From positions 754,001 through 818,000 of the forward strand of contig JAUIRK010000855.1 in NCBI GenBank assembly GCA_030549495.1: 64,000 nt of DNA. Direction: 5' to 3'. Source of the DNA: Nectonema munidae. Lineage: Eukaryota > Nematomorpha > Nectonematoida > Nectonematidae. The notes under the pieces are model-generated. The model ran no database searches and was not told the origin of the DNA. It saw nothing but the letters and a program-made list of their open reading frames with translations. Positions 1-11,000 of this stretch are shown here, in pieces. Positions within the stretch are counted from its first letter, which is position 1, and every line of letters begins with the position of its first letter. The position numbers were made by a program, and so were the translations under genes.

Positions 1-960
1 TTCTTTTTATTTATTTTTCAGATTTTACGTTGATCAATTTTATGTTTAGATAAAATACAATTTCATTATAATTATTTAAAATTATAATTTTTTTTCTAAG
101 CTTTACACCATCTTTAGAATTCACACATTAAAAATTTTTATGGACCCCCCCCCTCCTATTAGTTATTAGCCAAAAAAGTCGGGTAGGTAAATTCACCGAC
201 AATTAATTTCACTGAAAAAAGATATATTGATTTTTAAATTCATTATTGATTACAAATTCATTTCATCACACAATTATAACTCAGAATTGAATTCTCTAAA
301 TATTTTGTCCTTTTATCTTGTGATCCTTCTGTTATTTTTCTTTTATAAATTCTTATTCAATATTTTTCCCCCAAAGATAAAGTTAAAAAGAATAATAATA
401 ATTACTTTTAAAGCTATTTTATTTTTAATAAAACTTCAAATTTTTAATTTATTGTGTGTATTTTCTCATATAAATCGGTAATGTCGATGAATTGACAGTT
501 GGTGAATTTACCGGATACGAAAAAAGTTGTATAGTGTGTGAGTCTTGAACTTGATGTATTTTCAATGAAGTCAATGACAAACTTAAATCCTCCAACAATA
601 TTTAGTTAATTTCGACTTTTTGAATGCAGGTAAAGAAAGAATCGACCGAACGCTTTAAAATCATTAATTAAAAATAAATCATATTTACTCATTTTAGTTA
701 TTTTTTACCTGATTCAATATAACGTGGACATTTATTTTTCAAAATGTACATTAATGACGTAATTTGCATTTTGAATTTTTTCTTTATCTTGATGATATCA
801 CCATTTGACACAAAATATCTGTTTGAAAAACTAGGTTTTCAGTTCGTTGACTGATTTAATTTTCTAAGATTAATTAAAAACGGCAATTGTATTTTAAACA
901 AAAAATGGCCATTTAATTCAAACTCCAAAATAAGATATTCTTGAGTGTGAAGTCATTGTT
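1..960. other. AT-rich stretch, no gene recognised
   Basis: Very AT-rich sequence with poly-T runs and a short C-run near 148. The longest open frame (227-481, +) is low-complexity Phe/Ile/Leu/Asn-rich and looks like a by-product of AT-rich sequence. I see no family motif, tRNA or repeat with a clear boundary. Confidence 0.5.
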
Positions 961-964
961 AAAT

Positions 965-1450
965 AAAGTGTCATCATCATCATCATCATCCATTCGCTCT
1001 AATGAGCAGGTCTTTGCCCTGGCGAGCCAAGGTCGACCTTGAATTTGCAGCGACGTCTCCATCTTCCTTTCATTTCAGCATCTTCAGGTTTCTTTTCTTC
1101 ATGTCTTCTTTAACAGCATCTTCCCATCGTTAGTCTTTTTGGATCGATTCTCTCTAAGTGTCCTAGCCAACGGAGTCTATGCTCTTCCAAATACTGCTCC
1201 ATATCTTCCACCCCTGTCATTCTTCTAATCTCTTTGCTTCGCACTTTGTCCAGTAGAGTTTTGCCATACATCATTCGTAACATCCCCATCTCAGCAGACT
1301 GCATGCGTCTCACTTCAACCTTCTTCATTGGCCCACACTCTGCTACATAACACATAACACTCCTTACACACGATTTGTATAGTCTTCCTTTTAACTTCAA
1401 TGACAAAAGTCTGTCGCACAGTACGCCACCAATATCATTAAACTTTTTCC
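965..1450 (-). mobile_element. LINE 3' end (5'-truncated non-LTR retrotransposon)
   Basis: On the minus strand, 1110-1440 encodes the C-terminal region downstream of the reverse transcriptase catalytic core. It carries the familiar series LKGRLYKSCVRSVMCY, RRMQSAEMGMLRMMYGKTL and LRWLGHLERID. A short WEDAVKEDMKKR tail follows in another frame, so the copy is broken near its end. The element finishes in a (GAT)n microsatellite at 969-990, a typical 3' tail for this LINE type. Homology stops near 1450, consistent with 5' truncation during target-primed reverse transcription. The clade (RTE or CR1-like) is not resolved from this fragment. Confidence 0.8.
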
Positions 1451-2560
1451 AACCAAAAAAAAAGATTAAAAAAGGTTATTTCTGAGGAGTGATTACCCGG
1501 TCCTTCTTTAACTACTCCACTATTGCTACTTTTCTTTTAAAACCAGTTTGAAATTTTACACACTATGAATATATTATGCTATGAATATTTGTGTTCTATA
1601 TGAGAAATTTTGCCATCTGCGCTCCACTTGAACATTTTTGTATCGTCTTTACGTCTGAATCTTATAAAGTTGTTTATGTGCATTCAAGAAGAATGATAAT
1701 TTTGTTTTTAAGCTAAACATAAAATAATTGAAGTAACTAATTAGTGATTCTTTACCCTAAAAATTTTTGTGTATAGTCACATTTGAAAATTTCCCAAGAT
1801 CATAATGAATTATAATTTATTAATAACAGTGTCAGCAAATTAGGTTGAGAAAAAAATTGGGTCGCCAGGACAAAGAGGTTGGGAACCACTGATCATCATC
1901 TTCAATTGTTGGTGTCATCAATGTTTCAAAAGAAGAGGAAGAAGAACATTTATTTTCACGAATTTAAGCAGTCATTCAACGAAATTTTGAAGAACCAGTA
2001 AGCCAAAGAGGCGCAAGCGACAAACCGAAAAAATCAAAAAATGAAGCAAAAACGAAACATATCCTTGCGTTTCTTATCCGAAAATTTAAAAATATTTTCA
2101 ATATTTGATATGTGAAGTAATGGAGGTATTGTAATTCCCTTTTTTTGGATCGATTATTTTCGTATAACATTTTGCTTCTGAATTGATTACAATACTATTA
2201 TCGAAATTTCTTATTGAAGTTTTTCCTTTTTAATTGACGTTTTTTCATTTTAACAACAACATTTTTATATTGCCACCTGTAGCTGCAGCAATTATGAGGC
2301 GGATTTACTTGAAAACAGGTGTTTAGCTCTTGGTCAGACGTGTCCAGATTTTGATTCAGTGTCTACTTTCTGGATTTGAGGCACTTCCTTAGGAATCGCA
2401 GTATACACCTTTGTCATGCATCTTGAGCGATTTAAGCACCGGGTTGTGCTTTTGTCTAAAAAGTCTGTGAGTTATGAACTTGTTTAACAAATTTAAACTG
2501 ACAAACGCGTATTGGTAAAATATTTTTTATCACTTGATCTTCACCATGACCTATATCGAT
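1451..2560. other. Intergenic, nothing assigned
   Basis: AT-rich sequence. A phrase at 1860-1890 reading 'gtcgcca...gttgggaaccactg' resembles the end of a hAT-type inverted repeat (cf. CAGTGGTTCTTAACC at 44373), but no partner was found. The open frame at 1976-2170 (-) has no recognisable motif. Confidence 0.3.
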
Positions 2561-2584
2561 ATTTGATAACTCTTTTTTTAGCTT

Positions 2585-2770
2585 TTTTCATCTGTCAATT
2601 TGAAAAATTCTTCTAGCTTTTTTTGGCAGTCATTTCTTTGATATCATCAATCCACCATGTTCTTCGTCTTCCTATTCCTACTTTTTTCCCATTATCTTCA
2701 AATATGGACAGTTCATCGCTGGTGAAGCTCTTGCTATATGCCCAAAGAATTTTTAATCACTTGATAAGGA
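2585..2770 (-). mobile_element. LINE fragment (C-terminal tail of RT protein)
   Basis: The minus strand encodes KFFGHIARASPAMNCPYLK followed by GRRRTWWIDDIKEMTAKKS, the conserved C-terminal tail (FGHI..R, GR.R..WIDDIKE) of many LINE reverse transcriptase proteins. Only about 55 residues survive, with no upstream RT core. The + strand open frame over the same bases (2623-3048) is a shadow of this. Confidence 0.6.
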
Positions 2771-3389
2771 GTTTTAAAATAAATATTAATTTAATCACTT
2801 TTGTTTTTTATTTGTTGAAAAGAGGAGATAGGAATGTCTATAAGATGAAAACTGATCCTTTATACGTGCTTGGACCAGAAGTGAAAGGATCTACTGCTTT
2901 GATATACTTTAAAAAAAATTCAGTCCTAAAGAATCAGATATTTTTAATTTGTGTTTTGAATACGTATAAGGAAATTTGGTTGGGCTCCATTGAAGGTAAG
3001 CCAAGAGCTGGAAACAGGAGGAGAGCAATTATTTATATATGGGTGTGAAGAAGGCATAATTTCAGTATTGTGGTGGTGATAGTAGAAGATGGAAATATGG
3101 CAAACTCTTGGCTCATTGAAAACGAGTCTAACTGCTTTTTCTGAAGGCTCACTAATTTGGAAAGCAAACAAAGACCAAACTACAGAATAAATGAGGAATA
3201 ATCCCAGATTTATATATTCGATGTTTCACAGATATTGTAAATTTAGTTTTATATCTATATAAAATAGCAATTATAAAGTTTAACATGCAAAATATGATCT
3301 TTCCAAGTCAGCATATTATTGATTAAAAGGAAATCAATACCAATTACGACCAACTCATAAGTAATATATTAATGAGAAAAATACATGGA

Positions 3390-3795
3390 TTTCGGTTTAG
3401 ACAAATTAACCGTTAAAGATTTATGGGTGACCAATCGTTGACAGATTCAAGATCATCCACAATCAAATGCTAAGATCCTTCAAACTTATAAAGATGAGAA
3501 TTGATATTGTTAAATCATCTGTGTATAATAAAAATTAGTATTAGAGAAAAAAGTAGTGTCTAAAATAAAGTCTGGGGGTGCGCTCCTAGACGCATTTTAA
3601 ATTGGAAAGCATTCACCCAAACCCACGAATTGTTTTATATTAGACATGTAGGTTGCCATAAAAGTAGAAGACTTATTGGAAAAAGAATGACATTTCGATC
3701 TATTTATTAATAACAATGATCAACACTATTCAAAGCATTAGATAGATCCAAGAAAATTTATCAGATTTAGATTCCATGCTCCCATATATATATAG
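3390..3795 (-). mobile_element. Degraded LINE reverse transcriptase (Jockey/CR1-like)
   Basis: The minus strand shows short in-order pieces of a LINE reverse transcriptase. FLDLSNALNSVDH near 3770-3730 corresponds to the F.D..KAFD.V.H block. YTDDLTIS near 3525 corresponds to the Y.DD active-site block. A stretch containing LNLSTIGHP near 3450 corresponds to the following helix. The pieces lie in several frames with many stops, so this is an old relic. Clade and boundaries are uncertain. Confidence 0.5.
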
Positions 3796-3799
3796 AGAG

Positions 3800-4560
3800 A
3801 GTTTAAAAAGAAGGAATGGAGATTTTGACTTGAGTGGTTTTTGCGACATCCAAATTGTCTCTTGAACAAAAAAACTGGTGTCTTCGACCGAGGACGGGAT
3901 ATATTGATGTTAATAATCTATTTCGAAGATATAAAGAAAGGAGACTTTGAAATCACTTATTAAAAATACATACATCATTTTTAAGATGGAAATTTTTGAA
4001 CATGAGCTAACATCTTTCCAGTTATGCAAGACTCTTAGCACATATGTGTAGAGACTTTGGGCGTGTTGAAAATCGTGTCATGTGCTAGTGAGATTAAAAA
4101 CCAAATTTACAAAGAGTTTGAATCAACCTAAGTAAAGAAAAGCTTGGTGTTATTAATAAAGAAAGTGTATAAATTAGGATATCTCCTTTCACAAAAAGAG
4201 AATATAAAATATACTTGATGACATCACTGATGCATTTTTCCTTTATTTCATGGACACTTCTTTTTCAAGAATGAATTCTAAATTTAGGAATTTTCTTCAT
4301 CATCACCTTTTTTCTGATAAAATTTAGTGACGAGACAATCAATTTTCTTTCATTACTGAAAATCAATTTTCAATCAAATTTTCAATCAATTTTCCTTACT
4401 CCTTCAATCTAATTATATGTACATGATTAACTCCCTGGATTAGAACGAAACTCACCACATAACTTTCAAACAACAGCAGTTCGCTCACAAACCACTAAGG
4501 CAAAACACACTAAAAGCTAACTCATAAAATGATAAATGAATAAGGGATGCTTCTAAGAAA
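3800..4560. other. Intergenic, nothing recognised
   Basis: AT-rich sequence with no supported coding region, RNA gene or repeat boundary. A short run of 'tatatatatagagagag' lies at 3785-3800, and 'aatcaattttc' is repeated locally near 4338-4395. Confidence 0.4.
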
Positions 4561-4582
4561 TTAAAATAATCTCAGTAAGTGA

Positions 4583-4768
4583 CTACTCAGGAAATGGAGA
4601 AACAACTTTTAAGAAAAGGCAAATTCCTTTTACTACTCTATCAAATGCCTCTATTCGGTATGGGCCGTGATAAATGTCTGGCGCTTGCAAGTCAAAAATG
4701 ATGTGCGCACCGAAATCCTTATAAGATGATGTGAAAAGCTTTCTCGGCGAGTAAACACATACAAACAC
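4583..4768 (-). CDS. Possible exon or gene fragment, unrecognised
   Basis: A minus-strand frame of about 60 residues contains a mixed, protein-like run (HIIFDLQAPDIYHGPYRIEAF). It is less AT-biased than its surroundings and lies just after a plausible splice acceptor (polypyrimidine then CAATAG, near 4770). I do not recognise the family. The nearest upstream donor-like site (near 4816) does not give an open matching frame, so a spliced model could not be built. It lies 250 bases from the promoter of the Ig-like gene on the other strand. Confidence 0.2.
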   Translation of the reverse strand: MFVCVYSPRKLFTSSYKDFGAHIIFDLQAPDIYHGPYRIEAFDRVVKGICLFLKVVSPFPE

Positions 4769-4956
4769 TATTGAAAATAAGTATCACATTTTTTCACTGA
4801 CTCTGATATCAATTACCTGTTCAGCCTCCTTGGTTTGTTTGCTTAGGTCAAAGAAACTGCACTAACATATCCTTTCCATCGCAAGAAATTGGGTCAGCAT
4901 TGGGTAAGGGTTACACAAGTTGGGATGAAATTTCAGGCGATCACTCACCCCCTACC

Positions 4957-4964
4957 TATAAAAA
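4957..4964 (+). promoter_or_regulatory. TATA box of the Ig-like gene
   Basis: TATAAAAA in a locally GC-richer context (CCCCCTACC immediately upstream). It sits 65 bases before the ATG at 5022, which would place transcription start near 4985-4995 and give a short 5' leader of about 30 bases. Confidence 0.65.
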
Positions 4965-5021
4965 GTTGCGCTAACTTGGCCAAGCTCCTCACTCCAACAT
5001 TTGCCAACTTTCTCACCCAAA

Positions 5022-5052
5022 ATGATATTCGCGCTTTTGCTCTTCCTTCTCG
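5022..5052 (+). CDS. Ig-like gene exon 1 (signal peptide)
   Basis: The ATG has A at -3. It codes for ten hydrophobic residues and ends phase 1 before GTTTGC. The donor is weak. The 61-bp intron ends in TTTTAG at 5113, with an alternative TTTTTAG six bases earlier. Joining at 5114 gives MIFALLLFLLGKTESA, a good cleavable signal. An in-frame alternative without splicing does not reach the Ig frame. Confidence 0.5.
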
Positions 5053-8000
5053 GTTTGCAGCAAATTTACGGGAGGATACGCCTTTACTACTTCTCTTCTC
5101 TTTTTAGTTTTAGGAAAGACGGAGAGTGCAGATTTAATGGCAATAACAGCGCTAAATCCAGTACCCACCACAGTGATTCTCGGTGAAGAAGTGGTCTTCA
5201 CAGCGGTGCACACGGCGACGTCAGATCCGATGAACATGCTCCAACTAATGAGAAATGGAGAAGTGGTGGCAGAGGTTGGAACGCCAGCCAATACTATGAC
5301 ACCTTTCATGCCGGTGTTGGTTATGACGCAGGAGATGTGTGGAGATGGCTACCAAGTCTTCGGCATCATCGATGAGGCAACAGGTGTGGAAGCAGCTCTC
5401 ATTGGGCCCATGGCTTCAATAACTTGCAGTAAGGCAGTACTTTTCACTCTTTGTCTCACTACGCCCCATCCATTTTGAGTATTTGAGGAGGTGCGCTAAG
5501 CGGCCATTTATTGCTAGAGGCCTTTTATTGCTACTCGTAAATCATGTCATCTTACTCTTTGATCTTTCTGTCTCCGCGCTGTCAAATTTGCGCTTTGATA
5601 GTGAGCCGTGATACTCTCTCCAACTTGCCTATCTCTCCTGTGTTAAATTTTCTCTGTCCTTCTTACAACATTGCAGTGCAACATTGAATTGCAACTTTGC
5701 AAATTTCTTTTGCTTTTTACTAAGATCGTCAAAACGACGATCGATTACGAAGAAATAGCCGAAGTTAAACGATTAACTGTATAATGAATGAGGTTTTGCA
5801 AGCATAGCGAAAGCTTTACTTCTCTTAATAACTTGATTTCAAAACCTTAGTTAGTTTTGTTCGAGTATCGATTTGGCTACTTTATTTTTACATATATATA
5901 CTTACCAAAATATTTTTTACATTTACTGCAGTAATTTTTCTCGTTCTCAAAGATAAAGCATCCTTCACAGTTTTTAAATGCAAACTAGTTGAATAAAGTT
6001 AAATTCTTTTCTGTGTCCGCTGATTACTACCAAATTTTATATATCTCTATGAAATTTTTGTTTCTTAACTTTTGATAAATGTTTTTTATGATAAATATTT
6101 TAATTTTGTTTATTGTTTTGTAATATTTTATAAATTTGAATTCAGCTTTAAATAATGTTCAAAAACTGATGTGAGAAATATTTTGTTATATAGTTGTAAA
6201 TTTTACGTTTGGCTAAATTAAAGATTTTTCTAAACTAGAGGTTTTAATTTCTAGATCACAATTCAAATTTGAGATAAATTAAGTTTTATTGTTCCAATAA
6301 AAATACAAAAAAGATAAAAACTTGAAATTCAGAAGCTGATATAGGTTGCTTGAAAATGACTTTATATTTTTTACTTAGTTACAATTCTGTTAATTAAAAA
6401 AAAGGTATAGCTTTTATTGAAGAGTGTAATTGCTTACTATGTAAATATGTGAAACAGTTGTAATATCAACCTAAATTTCAAACTGTTGAACAGAAGTGAG
6501 TCAAATATTCCAATTCAAATAAATTAACGCTTATAATGTTATAAAATTAATACTATATATTAACCGTATAAAATTTTCTTCCATTAAATATTTATTGTTT
6601 TTAACCAGTTACTTTGCTATTTATTTTTTATTATACTAATAACAAAATAACACTGATGTAATATCTATTTACTTTTTACAAATAAGCTTCATTAAATCTT
6701 TTCGCACATTTTAAATCTTTGAGTTACGTTTTAAACTCTTTTAACTCAGCCAAAATATTGTTAACTTTATTTTAATTAGTGTAAAATATTTAAAGTAAGA
6801 GAAACCTTAAATTAAAAATTTTTAATAGTTTTTTTTATTTTTGAGGCTAAACATAATACATATATAAAAAGTTTTCCTAATGTGTTTATTATTTATATAT
6901 AATAGAAAGTTTAGTTCACGGCTATTTTTGTTTTTAACCATGGTTTTGGACAATTTAATATTTAGATGTTTTAACTACAAACTCTATGAAATAAAAAAAA
7001 GATACTCAAAATAAAATTCTAAAATACAGTATTTGTAATAAAATACAGTATTGATATAAAAAATTGCGATTGTGTAAGTATATCATATAAAAATTTTTTT
7101 TACTAAAACTAATAAACTATCACAAAAAATGAGGAGTAATCGTTACCCTAGCTATGTGGTTAATATACTAACCTGCTAACATATGTGGTTAATAATATTA
7201 AATGAGCACACACAAGTAAAAAAATTACATTAAAGTATGAATTAAAACTTTATTTGAACAAAAATAAATTAGATGCCATTTCATTAAAAACAAAGTTTAA
7301 AGTTTCTTGATGTTATTTGTATGAATCTTGTGTATAGAAGTTTCAGCGTTTGACAATGTTTCTTTAGATTTTTTGTGTAGATTTCCATACCACCCAAGAG
7401 GTACTACAACGTGGCACGCATTTTTTGAGTGGTCTCGCAATGAGCCCTTATCCACTTTTTCTTCCATTTAGCAGTGTCTTCTAAAAATAGTAAATAATAT
7501 AAAAATTTTGAAATAAATTTTTTTTAGTTACCTTTGATTCTTTTAAACATTATTAATTTCAGCTAATAATCAAATAATAAAATTAAAATAAATAAGTAAA
7601 AGCTAAATATTTACTTCAAGATAGATTGCAAATTAAAAAAAGGAGTTTGATTTAAACATTGAAAGTTGACTTCATAGATATCGTCACAACTTTCAACTGG
7701 AGTTTTCTTGCAAGAGCTTATGAGAGATGACATTCTTGAAAGAAAAAAATACAAGTTTCTCGTTCTGGCGTATTCGCTGTAAATGTCTTCAATAATTATT
7801 TCTTTTTCTTCACGTTTAAGGTCATTACCTCCATTCCAGTTGTACTTTGAGTTGACCTGTTCAATTTCAGCCATGTCTTTAAATAATTTTTCTTCGTTTT
7901 TGATAAAAAACTCCATTAGCTCCCAAACACTGACTCTTTCCGATTGAAGACTTGCATGTAATCTAAAAAAAATTATATCCTTTGTAGAGCATTATTATTA

Positions 8001-11000
8001 AAACATATTTTAAACTTACGAGTTATGAAAGCCTTCAACATGGTTATTTGTCCTGACTTTTTTTCCAAATACATTCCAAAGTAGAATTTTGTTATCAACT
8101 AACCAAGTATTTTCAAAATAAGCGAAAAATGGATCAATCGAGAAAGGGACCATCAACATCTTCATTTTACGATATGCTACTTTTATCTAAGTTTATTAAA
8201 AATTTAAAACAAAATAATTAAATTTTAAATCTCTCTTACTTCCATTTGAGATAAAAAAGCTATTGAAAGTAACATCTTGATGCATTTTCTAAAGTTCAAA
8301 CTTCTGGAATATAATGAACTGAATCCAAGGGATACAAGCTTCCTATATACTGCCTGGCAAAAATGAAAATAGCATCCATGATAGTCGGCTTGGGGAAAAG
8401 ACTAAAAAAATATTGTGATATTAAAAACATGATAAAAGTTAAAAAATTTTACATTTCTTGTAGCTGATATAATTGAAGTTTCAAAATCTCCAGTGACATT
8501 TCTAATTACATTTTCACCAACTACACTTTTCAAACAATCAAATACGTAACTTAAAATAAAGTTTTAAAATAAAATTTTAATTTTTTAGTTGAAAAGATTT
8601 TTGTGAAATACCTATAAGTTTCTTCTTTCTTATCGCATACAAGCGCATAAAGGACCGGTACTTGAATATGATTGTGAAAGGTGTGTATTGTAATTATCTG
8701 ATGAAAGAGATGTGGTGCCTTTTTAAAAGTACCATCAACAAAAATGGAGTCTATCTGTGAAATTTGGTTGATGTGATGTAAAGTTTTTCCATAAAAAACT
8801 AAGTTCCTTTTGTTTTCGTATTGAAAATCCATTTGCAAAAATCTTGAGCCGTTTGCTACAGTGTATTTTTCGGGAATGGAAAATTCAAGGTTTTTCGGAC
8901 AGGAAATTCTTTTTCTGCTTTTTCTTATATACCTTAATATGCTTCTTTTTTTCATTGTAGATCTTTGATCATTTTCGATGAGAAAAATATTGTCACTAAA
9001 TAAATATAAACTATTAAGATACTTTTTAAAGATATGAAAAAAATACTTGTATATTCTGTTAGAGCTTTTAAACGTTTCAAGTGCTTCTTTCTTGATATTA
9101 GATTTGAAGGCTACACTTCCTGCATCTAATTCATCATGATTATGAGGCACTCTTTTCAGGATTGCTTCATCTTCTTTGTTTAGAAATAATTTTCCTGTTA
9201 ATTAAAAAAATACTTTAGTTAAAAATACATATATATATATAAATTGTTGATTCTTGATTAGATTTAATAAATCTTTTAAATGAAACATTGGCAATCTGCA
9301 ACCCAAAACTGCAAAAAAACATCTGCTTTTTGTTTATTAAAACAAAAGCTAAGATTTTTTGCAGAGAGAGAATGCAACAAAAACGAATGCTTTAATTCTT
9401 TTGAACTAGTTCATTTTCTAATATTTTTAATCTAATTAAGTTTTAAATGTTTGTAAATATTTTTCAGTACCCAATATGCCCAAGAAAAGAATGTTAATAA
9501 ACAATTCTGGCGTGTTTGAGAACACGTCGACGAATATATTATTTCTTTGTACTACAAAATAAAATGCAGTGTCTTTCATTTGTTTGGACAATCTTTCTGT
9601 TTATAAAAATATAATTTGAAAAACCATTACAATACTAAACATTCTCAGTAGGAAAGTCTAGTTGATCGACCAAAATATGAGAAAGCAATAAAATTGAAAA
9701 AATTTTCATCAAAGAGAGAACCAAATATATAATATTTTACAAGTTTGTACCACAGAAATTACCATGTGGTATTATTTGTGATACTATTGGTAACAAGTGT
9801 TAATTATCAAAGTTACTTAGCAATTATATAATGCAGTCCCAGTTAAAAAAACTTCTCAAAGCCTATTTTATATACACTCATTACAGTTTTTCCTGCAATA
9901 CTGTCACTTGTTTTACTACAAGCTATAAATTACAGCCAAAAACTATTTATATTTGATTTCCATTATAATTTTCTCGATATGATGCTTATACTGTCTAACA
10001 TTCTTAAACAATCAGTGAATTTGCAATAAAAAGATTTTACTGCTAAACAATGAAAATTCAAGAAATAACAATGCTACGTGTAAATTGATTTTATAGAAAA
10101 AAATAGAATTTCGATATTAAAATTAAAAAAATTCATATTTTACAAATTAAGTAATTTAGATTAAATCAATTTTATAGATCAAAAATAAAATTTCAATATT
10201 ATTAAAATTAAAAAAAATTTATATCTATTACAAATTAAGTAATTTATGTTAAAAATCGATAGTTTTATTCAAAAAATTGCAAATATAAAATATTGATTTA
10301 TACAAGAACCTAAATTTTGACTATTTTGTTTAGATGTATTAATTAAGCATTTATTAACGGGTGAAGAAAAAAAGTTAGTTTTGAAAAAACCGCTTATGTA
10401 TCTTAAAGTATTAATGTTTCAAATAAGTTTATTGAATGTTTACGCAAATACGTTAAAGAACAGATCTAGAACCAATAACAAGTATAAAAAATAATAGTTA
10501 TAAAAAATGCTCAAACATTTATAAAGCTGTGTAACTATTGAATGGATTAATAAAAAAGCAGCAAAATTTTCAACCATAATTGTAAAAGATGCACAAGGTC
10601 TGCTGCGACAACTAAAGATTTACAAACCTAATTACAAAATTTGTGCAAAGATTTAGTTGATTGTTGAAAACTATAAAACTAAGGGGTTGTTCACAAATTT
10701 TAGCCCTCCTTCCTCCTTTTTGTCAACTTTTAAATATATTATGACATACCAAAATTGACCCTTGTCAACTCAAAGGTACCCCCTCCCTCCCAGTAATAGT
10801 TGACGTCAATTGTGAATGACCCCTACTATCAAATTAAACACATATAATATAACCAATAAGTTCCGTAAAATTGTGAAAAAATATGTTGAAAATTTTTAAA
10901 TTTTGATTAAAAATTATAGTTTTAACAGTCAACAAAAATAACAAAAGAAAAACAAAAATACCTTTGCATGAAGAAGCTTTAGTACAATAATAGACTTTGC

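Noticed and set aside
2623-3048. 141-codon + strand frame
   Set aside because: Its first part is the complement of a LINE C-terminal tail on the minus strand. The rest has no motif.
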